Shown piece by piece: positions 1 to 9,724 of a stretch of DNA of 64,000 nt. How positions within the stretch are numbered: the stretch's first letter is position 1; each line of letters opens with the position of its first letter. The DNA is taken from NCBI RefSeq assembly GCF_033439725.1, contig NW_026944383.1:1860001-1924000 (forward strand), written 5' to 3'. The notes below the pieces were generated by a model. The model did no database searches, was not told the DNA's origin, and worked only from the letters and a program-made list of their open reading frames with translations. Source of the DNA: Neurospora tetraspora (Eukaryota > Ascomycota > Sordariomycetes > Sordariales > Sordariaceae). A program made the translations under genes and the position numbers.

Positions 1-1280
1 GGCAACACCAACCCGACCGCCAACCTCCCTCCCCTCCTCGACCTAACCATCGACAACATCACCCCCAACACGATCCGGATCAACTCGCAGACGTCCGATG
101 CGCGGCTCAAGTACCTCATGGCGCGGCTGGTGACGCACCTGCACGACTTTGCGCGCGAGACCCGGCTGAGCTCGGACGAGTGGATGGCCGCTCTCCAGTT
201 TCTGATTAGCTGCGGCAAGATATGTAGCGATGTGAGGAATGTAAGTTTGTGGTTTTGATCTTCTATTGCTTTTACTACCTCTAGTTACGCAATTTGGCGT
301 TTTCTGTAGCTATTTCACATGTGTGGTGGAAGAATGTATGCGTTGCAGCCCGGGGGAGAGGATTTGGAATCAAAGAGAGAAACGTTTAGCCATGGAAGGA
401 TCAAATTGCATGGCGAAAGCATACGATGAACAATTTTAACAAACAAAAACAAACAGGAATTCATCCTCCTCTCCGACGTCCTCGGCCTCTCCCTCCTCGT
501 CGACAACATCAACCACCCGACACCCCCAGGTGGCACCGAGGGATCCGTTCTCGGCCCCTTCCACACGCACGACGCTCCCGTCCTCCCCAACGGCAGCAGC
601 ATGACTTCGGACCCCGAAGGGGAGCCGATGCTAGCCCTGTGCACGGTCAAGGACCTCAAGGGCAACCCGCTCCCCGGCGTGACCATCGACATCTGGGAGA
701 CGGACAGCTCGGGTCATTACGATGTGCAGCACGCCGACCGGGACGCGCCCAGCGAGCGGTGTGTCATGAAGAGCGATGAGGAGGGCAGGTTTTGGTTCAA
801 GGGCATCAAGCCCGTCGAATACCCGATCCCTCACGATGGGCCGGTGGGCAAGTTGCTGGAGAGGCTGAATCGTCACCCGTGGAGGCCGGCGCATGTGCAT
901 TTCAAGTTTGAAAAGGATGGGTGGGATCCGCTTGTTACGTGAGTATATTTTCCCTTTCACATCCCTTCACCGCAGTCTTCCTCTTGCTAATGCGGATCTC
1001 TGGCTTTAGCGCTCTATATCTGAAGGGTGACCCTTATGAATCATCAGACGCTGTGTTTGGTGTCAAGAAGAGCTTGTTGATCGAACTAGGGAAGGTGGAC
1101 GAGGCCACGGCAGGAGAATACGGCGTGAAGGAGGGGAGCTGGCTCTTGAAGCACGACTTTGTGCTTTCCACCAAGCAGGAGACTGAGGAACTAAGAGACC
1201 GGCTGGCTGTTGAAGAGCTGGAAAAGCTGGGCTTGAGAATGAAGCTGGTAGATCACTTGCCTGTCCCCGAGCTTGACTAA
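1..1280 (+). CDS. Intradiol ring-cleavage dioxygenase (catechol/hydroxyquinol 1,2-dioxygenase), 5' end outside window
   Basis: Three exons are visible: 1-240, 457-938 and 1010-1280. Introns 241-456 and 939-1009 have GTAAGT and GTGAGT donors, and phases close, giving 330 residues to the TAA. The first ~90 residues are helical and match the N-terminal dioxygenase dimerisation domain. The catalytic beta domain follows, with the non-haem Fe(III) ligand pattern of the family: Tyr in GHYDVQ, Tyr in YPIPHDGPVG, and the HxH pair in WRPAHVHF. The family opens catechol or hydroxyquinol between the two hydroxyl carbons to give muconate-type products in the beta-ketoadipate route, normally in the cytosol. 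The start codon lies upstream of base 1, so the true N-terminus is unknown. Catechol and hydroxyquinol substrates cannot be told apart from this sequence alone. Confidence 0.92.
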
Positions 1281-1312
1281 AAACTAGCAATCAAAGCCTT
1301 AGCCCCTCCCTA

Positions 1313-2815
1313 TCAGTGCTTCTCATCCGGATTAGTAGACTTCACCAGCTTCACTACCGTCTCCAGGTAGCCAGCGGTGCCTCCGTATCGATCCACAATG
1401 ACTCCAATATCAATGGCCGACACGTCGCCCTGCCGCTTGCGCCCAACTATCGCTGTATTGCGCGTGCTAGGGATCCTTAACATCTCCTGTTCGGCTACCC
1501 AGCCGCAATCCGTGGTGATCTGGGTAACCCATGAGACGAGGGAAGAATACGCTGAGTCGGCCTTCTTCTTGTCTTTGGGCGCTGGCGCACGGAATCTCGC
1601 TCCTGTCAGGTCGTGGCTGCAGCAAGGAATCATGATAAAGGGACACTCTGAAATGGCGGCCAGAATGGGTGTCCATGGCGTCAACTCATCGGCATGGTTG
1701 GAGATGATGAAGGTGCCCTTAGGAAACAGGCCGTCATGGACTAGCTCTTCCCGGAAATCCTCACTTGAGATCTCCGCAAGCCCGTCCCTGCTGACAGGCG
1801 GCGGTAGCAAGACTAGCTGCTGTAACGACTCCTGAACACCGTCAGGGGTTTCTGATTTGGTGCTGTACGCTGCCCACGATTTGCGTGACCTGGCATCGAA
1901 GCCCCAGCCCTTGAAACCTTCCAGATTCAAGATATGGACCAAGAGGCCGTTACCACAGCCGATGTCAACGAACCCAGGGAAAGGGTTCTGTCCGTACATG
2001 TTGGTCCACAGCTCGATGAGAAAGGCAGCGATGCAGAGGTCTTCAAAGACATGCTTGGTAGGATCGGTACTTTCGGCCCATGACCCGATCAGAGCGCGGG
2101 CGTATTTCTGCTTCAGAACCGTATACGTGTTTTGCACACGGGCCTGCGGGACTAAGAGATCATGGTGCACCCGTTTCTGATAACCGTCAGCTCTGCCCTG
2201 TCCATGTTTATATACGGCTTGCAGCAAGTGAAGGGCGGTTCTCGTGAGTTTCTCGGGACGCTCGCCCCCTTCGAAGTAGAGATAGGAGACAGAAACAGAT
2301 CCGCGCTTCTCTGTGGGAGACCACTCATGATGAAAGGCTATCCCCCGGACTATAGGGTGATAGAAGGGCATCTCGGTTTCTGAGGAGACGTGGGGGAGAT
2401 AGACAACCAGGTGCCTCTGCAGACCGCCCTCGGAATCACCACCCTCACTCTGATAAATGAGACATGTCTGATTCATTGGCTTGTCCCTCATGGTGCTCCG
2501 AGGAATAAGCCGGCGAATCATATATCGGCGAAGGCCAAAGCCGTCGAAGGATGGGATGTCGGGCACGTCTCCCAGCTCAGACGCATCCTTGATGTTCTTC
2601 TTTGTGTCATGGAGGATATCAGCGCGGAAGAGCCAAGATGAGTTGATGTTTGGGTTCTTGATCAAGTTGAGCATGACATCTTGAAAGATGACTGGGTTGA
2701 AGGTGCACTTATGACGAAAGAGAGGTCGCCAGTCTGGTTTTGCATCACCAGTGGTCTCCTGCCGAACGACCGGGACGGCATCGGCTGCCAGCTCTTCCGG
2801 GGCAAATTTAGGCAT
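1313..2815 (-). CDS. trm44: tRNA (uracil-2'-O-)-methyltransferase TRM44
   Basis: Uninterrupted reading frame of 500 residues from the Met at 2815. The same frame stays open to another Met at 3151, which would give 612 residues. The family makes 2'-O-methyluridine at position 44 of tRNA-Ser in the cytosol. The AdoMet pocket is visible as FVDIGCGNGLLVHIL followed by GWGFDARSRKSW. The downstream TRM44 block ISNHADELTPWTP...FIMIPCCSHDLTG is intact, and an NPNINSSWLFRADI segment matches the fungal N-terminal domain. I prefer the start at 2815 because the conserved part begins soon after it and the extra 112 codons are low-complexity; this choice is uncertain. The gene is convergent with the dioxygenase, with only 32 bases between the two stops, so their 3' UTRs must overlap. 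Confidence 0.9.
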   Translation of the reverse strand: MPKFAPEELAADAVPVVRQETTGDAKPDWRPLFRHKCTFNPVIFQDVMLNLIKNPNINSSWLFRADILHDTKKNIKDASELGDVPDIPSFDGFGLRRYMIRRLIPRSTMRDKPMNQTCLIYQSEGGDSEGGLQRHLVVYLPHVSSETEMPFYHPIVRGIAFHHEWSPTEKRGSVSVSYLYFEGGERPEKLTRTALHLLQAVYKHGQGRADGYQKRVHHDLLVPQARVQNTYTVLKQKYARALIGSWAESTDPTKHVFEDLCIAAFLIELWTNMYGQNPFPGFVDIGCGNGLLVHILNLEGFKGWGFDARSRKSWAAYSTKSETPDGVQESLQQLVLLPPPVSRDGLAEISSEDFREELVHDGLFPKGTFIISNHADELTPWTPILAAISECPFIMIPCCSHDLTGARFRAPAPKDKKKADSAYSSLVSWVTQITTDCGWVAEQEMLRIPSTRNTAIVGRKRQGDVSAIDIGVIVDRYGGTAGYLETVVKLVKSTNPDEKH

Positions 2816-4145
2816 ATGTACTTCTCGATACTGTTTGTTGTTGATGGAGCACTGCCGTGGTAAAGAGTTGGCCCGGATGTTGGGTTGGGGTTGCCAGTGA
2901 CGGTCGGGTGTGACTGGAGTGACTGGGTCCAGATTCCAGAATGCCTGGAGAAGGCGCGGAGAAGCCGATGAGGCAAAATCGGATTTTGACAGGCGGTCTC
3001 GAGGCGATACAGACGACTGGGGTCCCCCGCAGTTTCCCCGTCCCGCCACCTGGAATTCACGCCCAACAGGGGGAATTACGCTACAACTGACGTGCCCTGT
3101 GCCCCTGTCAGCCTCACATTGTTGGGTATGATTTGGGAAGCTGCTCAACAATGGCAGCCGCGGGCAGGTTGGCTGGTTGGTAGTTTGTAAGAGCCGGAAA
3201 CAGCGTGTTGGCCGTTGATCCCTCGAGTTTCAGGGCAGTCGCGATGGGCTGCCGCTGGGGCTGAGAACGATGGGGAACGATGCTTGAATGCAAAGCGCCA
3301 GTTGCCCGGATGTCGCTATTGCACAACATGACCAACCCGTCACCGAACCTGCACCGGATCGAGTTATCAGGGAGTCTCGATGCTCGTGGCCGAGGTGGGG
3401 TGACTTGGCATGTACACCCAGCCTACCACTCATCAATCGTACCTGCTGCGAGGCAATGCTGGACACTTGATTCATCTGATGAAAATCACCTTCAGCGACG
3501 ACGGGAGAATTGCACTCGGTTTCGAACGGGCTTCGCATCTCAAACCGAGTTCAGCAGCGGCCAACGTGGGTGAGTAAACGGCAGGCCTTTCCGTCTAGAA
3601 TGTGCTGGCAAACGTGCCAAGTCCAGAACGATCCGAAAGCAGTGTGCAAACGTAAAGTCCGTAGAATGGAACAAGGGGCCAGATGTGCGGGACGCATGTT
3701 CCCTCCTTGTATCGATTAGCAAAATCAGGGGTCAGGGCCTCACACGACTGATGGTGGGTCACTTCTGTCTACCTTGGCCTCTCGTGGCCCGTCTTACCCA
3801 GCGGACAATAATTGATGCCTGGCTGCCTGAGCTATGACCGGGAGGGCCCCGACGCCCCACTATTTCCACTAATCTCTTCCCCTCAACCTCTTCCCTTTCC
3901 ATCTCTCTCTTTCAATTCCCCGTTTCTCCATCAACAACTCCAGCATCCATTCACCGCCCGCATCCATCTATCATTTAAAAGTAGCCTCCGCCGGCACTTT
4001 TTTGACCAAGCAACTTCGAGACAAGCTCCCAACAACCTCTCAACCTACCAACACCTCTCAGCGAGACACTACCACAGTCGTCGGTCGCTGCATCCCCGCC
4101 CATCAACAGAACCCTTTCCCCAGGTACCCCGCGAACTTCGAGTTT
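2816..4145. other. Divergent promoter region TRM44/eIF1 with pyrimidine-rich leader
   Basis: No gene is supported here; the open frames are short and unrelated to anything I know. Bases 2816-3151 may be coding if TRM44 starts at its upstream Met. A tract at about 3856-3930 is almost entirely C and T on the + strand and probably lies at the promoter or 5' leader of the eIF1 gene, a common arrangement for highly expressed ascomycete translation genes. The position of the transcription start is inferred, not seen. Confidence 0.5.
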
Positions 4146-4870
4146 ATGTCAATCGAAAATCTCAAGACCTACGGTACGTGGCATCTAATCGTACCTAATC
4201 GTACCCTTATCGCCCACGGCCTTCCTCCCCTCTCTGCATCGACCACCAGACGGCGCGACCACAGCACAGTGATGTGATGCTCCACGTCATGTCTGCCATG
4301 GCCGATGTGGACCCCCCCCCATCCTGCCACACCGCGATTCGACTCTATCCCCCTTTGTTCGCATCTCAAGGCGCAGCTATACTAACGCGACATACTTTAG
4401 ACCCCTTCGCCGAAGCCGACGAGGAGGACTCCGGACAGACCAAACAAACTCAGGAGTACATCCATATCCGCATTCAGCGTACGTGTCACCCCACCGTCAT
4501 CCCAGATAACATGTGTCGTCGCCCTACACCATATGCTGACACTATCTACCAGAGCGCAATGGACGCAAGACCTTGACTACCGTCCAGGGTATTCCCAAGA
4601 AGTTTGATGCCAAGAAGATCCTAAAGGTCGCCAAGAAGGAATTTGGTATGTGCTCGATGCCTCGATCATCTCTATCTCTATCTCTATGTTGGGCTATCAC
4701 TAACTCTGCTTGCAGCCTGCAATGGCACCATCATTGGCGATGAGGACTCCAAGATGGGCGACGTGATTCAGCTCCAGGGCGATCAGCGTGCCAAGATCAA
4801 GGATTTCCTTACCAACAAGGACGAGGGCCTCGGTCTCGATGCGAAGACCATCAAGGTCCACGGTTTCTAA
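4146..4870 (+). CDS. sui1: Translation initiation factor eIF1 (SUI1)
   Basis: Four exons: 4146-4173, 4401-4478, 4553-4645 and 4716-4870, joined in phase to give 117 residues, close to the usual eIF1 length of about 110. The protein starts MSIENLKTYDPFAEAD. It then carries the SUI1 fold with IHIRIQQRNGRKTLTTVQGI, the KKFD segment and the C-terminal CNGTIIGDEDSKMGDVIQLQ block, all nearly invariant in eukaryotes. eIF1 binds the 40S subunit near the P site and enforces AUG selection. The first exon encodes only nine complete residues, so simple open-frame calling misses the gene. The third intron (4646-4715) contains a short TCTATC repeat. Start context is TTTATGTCA. Confidence 0.97.
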
Positions 4871-5434
4871 AGCCTCACATGCTCGTCGCGCCGACACCGC
4901 CGACAGATACGCGGGTCAGGGAGCCGCCCATGTGGCAGGGGTCGCTGACGTAACCCCGTCAGGCGACGCATTTCGCCTACGGGCCCTCTTATGGCGCATA
5001 GACATGATACCCCAGGATGGTTAACCGGCTTTATCTTGCTTTGGTTGGTAGACTGATGGCAGTTGGAGGACTTATACTTAGCGAGGCGGATCTTTTATTC
5101 GGGTCGTCATACGCAGGAAGCGTCCAACTGAATGAAATGCAAGGCTACACATGGCCTGCGCGTCATGATGACATGCCGCAGCGCTTGCGGTCTTTTGACA
5201 GTTTCAATAATACTTCATGATACCTCTTTACTGTGTATGACTTGTTCATATTTCCTTGTATTGTGATACCATACCATGAAGTGATGCTGCTCTTCTCCTT
5301 TCTAATGAATTCCTGACTCCAAACTCCGGTACAATGCTTGCTACTGTGCCTTTGACTATGTATTCCAAGTATTCCAAATCGAACCAATAACACCAACCAT
5401 CCAGCAACGCTATCCGTACCCTGTCGGGAGCGCT
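4871..5434. other. Intergenic, convergent 3' ends of eIF1 and EOS1
   Basis: Two genes converge here, so the interval should hold both 3' UTRs. I see no coding sequence, repeat or RNA gene. Confidence 0.6.
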
Positions 5435-7035
5435 CTAGTAGTCCCTAGCAACAGTCCCATAATCCATGATCTTCAAAGCAACTTTTACAAACTCCTGCCA
5501 AACCTTGGTAACAAAGGTCCACAAGGGAATTTGTGGATAGTCGGTCCGGTTAGAGTGTACCTGTGCCAGCAACGCCACCATGCTGATGAAGCTAGCCACC
5601 GAAAAGGCCCGGATGGACATACTCGTCTCCTTGCGGATGTTGATCTTGCGCTGCGTGATATGATATAACAGCGTCAGCATTGCCGAGATGCCTACCCATG
5701 CCGGCAGGAGGAGTCGCGGGTCTTGCGAGCCGGCCGTCAGGTAGAGGATTTGGGACGTCAGGTAGGCGTTTAGTGTAGTTATGGTTAGGAGCCGGACGAT
5801 GGTCGCTTGGGGGGTGTAGTTTACGAGCCTGAAGAGGGGGGAAGAAAAGGGTCAGTTTCTGGGGGTAGGTTAACTTTCAGGAAAAGGAGGGGGGTATGGA
5901 AGAGATCTGTCTGTGCTTACCATCGCGACATGAGGCTATCTGTGAAGAAGAAGGAGAGGTAGGCTGATGCGCCGCACTAGATTTTGGGGAAAGACAGGGT
6001 TAGTTAGCTCTCAAACCGTTTGATGTAGCCCGATCGGTTCAAAGTTGTGCTCGTGAAGTTGGAAGTGCTTACCCATACGATAGCCAGCAACGTCTCCGTC
6101 AACCGCAGCCTCGCCTCAAACGAGAGGTCGGAAAAGCCTGTTGCGGAAGCTACCGGGCTGTAGTTATAGTTCCCATTTCCACCCCCAGAGTTTGTAGTAC
6201 TACTACTACCACCGGTAGCACCAGCACCAGCACCAGACGACAAGAAATCCGGACTCCCCATCATCATGGCACCACCGTCAGTACCAATACCGCTGCCGCA
6301 GCCCATCATGTCCCCTCCTCCTCCTCCTGCTGATGTTGCACCACCACTCCTGCCTACACCTGCTGCTACTACCCGAGCGAAAATATGCTGCCATGTCGTT
6401 GGACTGCCGCCGAAAACGATCAGGTGAAGCATGGCCAGCAGCCGGAGCGCGCTCGGAAGACCCCACCAGATGGCAGGAAAGGTGGAGGACTGGCGACAGA
6501 GCCAGAGGAGGAAGTGCCATTTCTTGGGCACGCCTAGGGCGACGGCGACGCGGGGTTGGAGGAGAGACGAGTGGGCCGTCATATTCGGGGGTTTATCGAC
6601 GTTCTTGTTACTGCTGTGGTTCATATCGGCCGTCATCGGTGTCGCTGCTCCCGTCGCCGCCGTGGGAGTCGCTGCTGTTGTCTTGGGTGTTGTTGTTGTG
6701 TGGGAGGCATTGTTGGCGTTGTGAACATTGGCGCTGTTGGCTTCGATGGTGTTGGGGTGGTGATGGTCGAGGAGATGGTAGGGCGGCGGCGGCGGAGGAG
6801 GAGGAGGGAGAGGAGGAGGCGGCGCCCCTGGTATTTGATGTTGTTGTTGGAGCTGGGGCAGACGGCGGACGAGCCCATTGCCGTTCGTCGTTGCTGGCGC
6901 CGTGGCGGTCGCGTGTGTGTGTGTGCTGACGCTGTCGTTGCTTCTGCTCTTGGGTCGGTCGACCGTCGTGGGATCAAAGTTGGAGGTATGAGTCGCTCCC
7001 CGCTGCTGTGCGGACGACTTTGCTCGGTTGCGCAT
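5435..7035 (-). CDS. eos1: EOS1-family N-glycosylation / ER membrane protein
   Basis: Three exons on the minus strand: 7035-6073, 5976-5921 and 5828-5435, in phase, 470 residues. The first ~170 residues are low complexity (Gln runs, a Pro run near GAPPPPLPPPPP, Thr/Ala/Asn stretches). The conserved EOS1 domain begins at LLQPRVAVALGVPKKWHFLLWLCR and continues with hydrophobic helices. It resumes after a Gly/Ser-rich insert with RLRLTETLLAIVW, CGASAYLSFFFTDSLMSRW, LVNYTPQATIVRLLTI, and HITQRKINIRKET. Yeast Eos1 is an ER membrane protein linked to N-glycosylation and oxidative-stress tolerance; its biochemical activity is not known. The tiny 56-nt middle exon is supported by the family match. 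An in-frame Met at 7203 would add 56 residues with no recognisable match, so I start at 7035. Confidence 0.88.
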
Positions 7036-8032
7036 GAAGATGTTGTCGTCTGCCCATACAGCAAATCCAAGGACCTTCGTTGAACTGCTTTTCGACACTC
7101 GGAGATACGTGGAGATAAAATTGGCGCGCAAATGGCTTGAAATAGGAGTTGAAAACCTGGTCTGTAGGTTCGGCGGGACGCTCGATTGGTTTAAGGCGCG
7201 CAAGAAAACTGTCGTTTGGGATGAGATACAACAAAGTGAAGTCGATGTGCGGTGTCAGTCGAACAGGATACAAACCAAGTGGCTTTCAACGTGTAAACCA
7301 CGACGGGAAGCGGGCGATCCCTGAGGTCATTAATCGACGTAGCATGGCAGCTCCTCCTCATGGCAGCTCCTCCATCCGCAACCCTTCAGGCCTAGACCCT
7401 TTCATCGTCGTCGTGCTGGGGTCTCCCTGGCGGAGGACACCGATTAGATTACGGACAATCATTGGTCAGCGCAATTGGAGAGCTCTTGGAGAGCGGCACG
7501 GGCGGGGTGGTGGATTGTTCGCAGCGGGCAGCGGGCGTGGTATGCTGGGGGGCCGTCGTCTCAATTCTCCAATAATAATGGCCCGCCGAACCGAAATCCG
7601 TCGTGGGAAATTTTGAGCGGCTCCGACCCCGTTCGACCCCGTCCGCGCGGCACGTACAGGTACTTCGACCGCCGTCAATTGTGGATGCTGTAGGTACGTT
7701 TTGTTGGTGATTTCCATTTTCCCAGCGCTTGCCAGGTCCGTCGCGCGCAAGAAGCTGCCGAACGGGGAATCCGCACAAGCACGGATCCCGGATCTCGTCT
7801 TGTTCCAAGTCCCGCTTCGAGCTCCGTCCTCCGATACGGCCGGAACTGACCATTGGATCATCCCGTTAGAGACGAACGACAGCATCGGTCTCCCTCCAGC
7901 GCAAAACATATCCTACGGCTTGAGGTCACACGGAAAGCCGTTTCGTGCGCATACACCATATCTCGAACCCTACCGAAGGACAGGGTTGCGACGAGCCAAG
8001 GTCGGCCGTGAGGGAAAGAAAAAGCATTAAGG
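7036..8032. promoter_or_regulatory. Shared divergent promoter interval, EOS1 and MBA1-like genes
   Basis: About 1 kb between two divergent starts. It contains no supported gene. Open frames on both strands are short and compositionally arbitrary. Regulatory sites presumably lie here, but none could be identified by eye. Confidence 0.4.
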
Positions 8033-9048
8033 ATGCTGGCGGCAACAAAGCTGGGCTTGCGCGCCCACGCGCCGGGCTCGCTGGCGACGACGACAACCTC
8101 GCCAGTGATGGCCGTGGGTCGGGCTCTCTTCTCTACTTCAGAGAACAGGGCAGCGGCCAACAGAAGATCCAACGCGACTATTCGCAAGCATTCCGGCCAT
8201 TCCATTAGGCAAACCAACAAGCAACCGGCGCCGAGTTTAGAGAAGGCTAAGATGGACCCTAGCAAAGCGCCCGCCATTCTTCTCCCAGGTATTTATTTTC
8301 CATTCACGATCCTGATCCGTTCCTATATAACAGGCAGAAAGAAGAGCCATGGAGGACTAATGAAAGATAAACCCATGAAACAGAAACCTTTGTCGTTCCC
8401 CCCTTGTCACGCTTCCCGAAACAGTTCAAGCCGCTCATGTCCTACCTCTGGGGCATCATCCGTGTCAAGACGGTGGACTTTTTGCTGTCCAGACAATACC
8501 GGTTCTCGTCCATGCCCGGCTGGAGACAGAAGCCGCTGCTCTCGCTCAAGAAGGCGCCTTTGATCGCGCAGACCAAGGCCCTGCACCGGCAGATGAACGA
8601 GGCCATCGCCTCGGGCGACGCGGAAATGCTGGAGAAGATTGTCGACCCCTACTTGTACGTGCCGTTGGCGGTCAACATCGAGCAGAGGCCCAAGGGCCGC
8701 ACCGGCACGTGGGAGCTCGTGCGCTACAACAAGGAGCCGCGCGTCGTCTCCCACAAGATCTTCCCTCTGCAGGGAACCAAGGATAAGCTGTTGTGGCAGG
8801 TCACCGTGTCCATTGCCAGCCGTCAGCGCGTGGTCCAGCACGAGAGGGGCAAGGTCGTGCCCGGCAGCGAGAAGGAGCTGGATCTGGTTGAGAACGTGGT
8901 GATCGGAACCATGGTCAGCAACGAGACGTGGGCAACGCTAAATGGGTGGAGAATCATCTCTACCGTTCAGCCCATGACGCCAGAGAAGTGGGAGCGGGAG
9001 CAGGAGACGGTCACGCTGCTGGCTGAGGCGGGTGCCCGGTCGAACTAG
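8033..9048 (+). CDS. MBA1/mL45-like mitochondrial ribosome-associated protein
   Basis: Two exons: 8033-8288 and 8384-9048. The intron has a CTAAT-type branch sequence shortly before the CAG at 8383. The join gives 306 residues. The N-terminus is basic with an Arg/Ala/Ser-rich presequence expected for matrix import. The join restores the LLPETFVVPPLSRFP segment typical of MBA1 and mL45 proteins. A Tim44/mL45-like domain follows: PLIAQTKALHRQMNEAIASGD, then the beta-rich WELVRYNKEPRVVSHKIFPL and GTMVSNETWATLNGWRII. Yeast Mba1 sits at the mitoribosome tunnel exit and helps insert nascent proteins into the inner membrane with Oxa1; animal mL45 is the structural counterpart. Which of the two roles dominates here cannot be decided. 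Confidence 0.87.
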
Positions 9049-9724
9049 CTACCTAGAGAAGACATACCCCGGAGAGTTCCATAGTGCGAGAGGCGTTCGG
9101 TGTCGGTTACTGTGTGGTGATGAGTAGGGACAGCCTACAGTTGTACGATTACACACAACGGGTTAGAGAAAAACAAAATGTACATCAAGCTTCTAGATCC
9201 AACAGGCACCAAAATTCGGCGCGCGGTTTACATGGATACGGCAACAGGCGTCCTCCCACCTGAAGACGCTGATACGGGATGTTAAGCTTGATTGCAGCCC
9301 TGACAGGGCCGGTGATAAAAGTCATTATGATTTAGCATTTAATCCCTGAAAAGCGCAAAATGGTATACATTGATGGTCCCCCGTATACATAAAGAACAGA
9401 TTGTGATGGACCGCATAAAGATAAATCAGTACAAAGACAACTCCAACCAAGCCCATTCCGGGTTCGACAATCGACAAGTTAACTCGGCGTCCATCGCCCT
9501 CTATCAAACATACCAACCACTTCCTACTCGCTCCACTGCTCACCGACTGCTTTCATTACCCGAATAACGGTCTTCATGTTGGGTCGTGTCATTTCGTTCC
9601 ATTGCCTCCCAAAAAGAAAAAAATCCATGCCTTGTCATTATTCCATTTTCATAAAACAAACCATTACTCCGCCTTGTGTAAAAACCCAAACAAAAAAGAA
9701 CTACGAACGGCCGTCCCAACCCGC
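9049..9724. other. Intergenic, convergent 3' ends
   Basis: Between two converging stop codons. Nothing coding is supported; AT-rich patches near 9600-9720 are consistent with 3' UTR and polyadenylation signals of the two genes. Confidence 0.5.
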
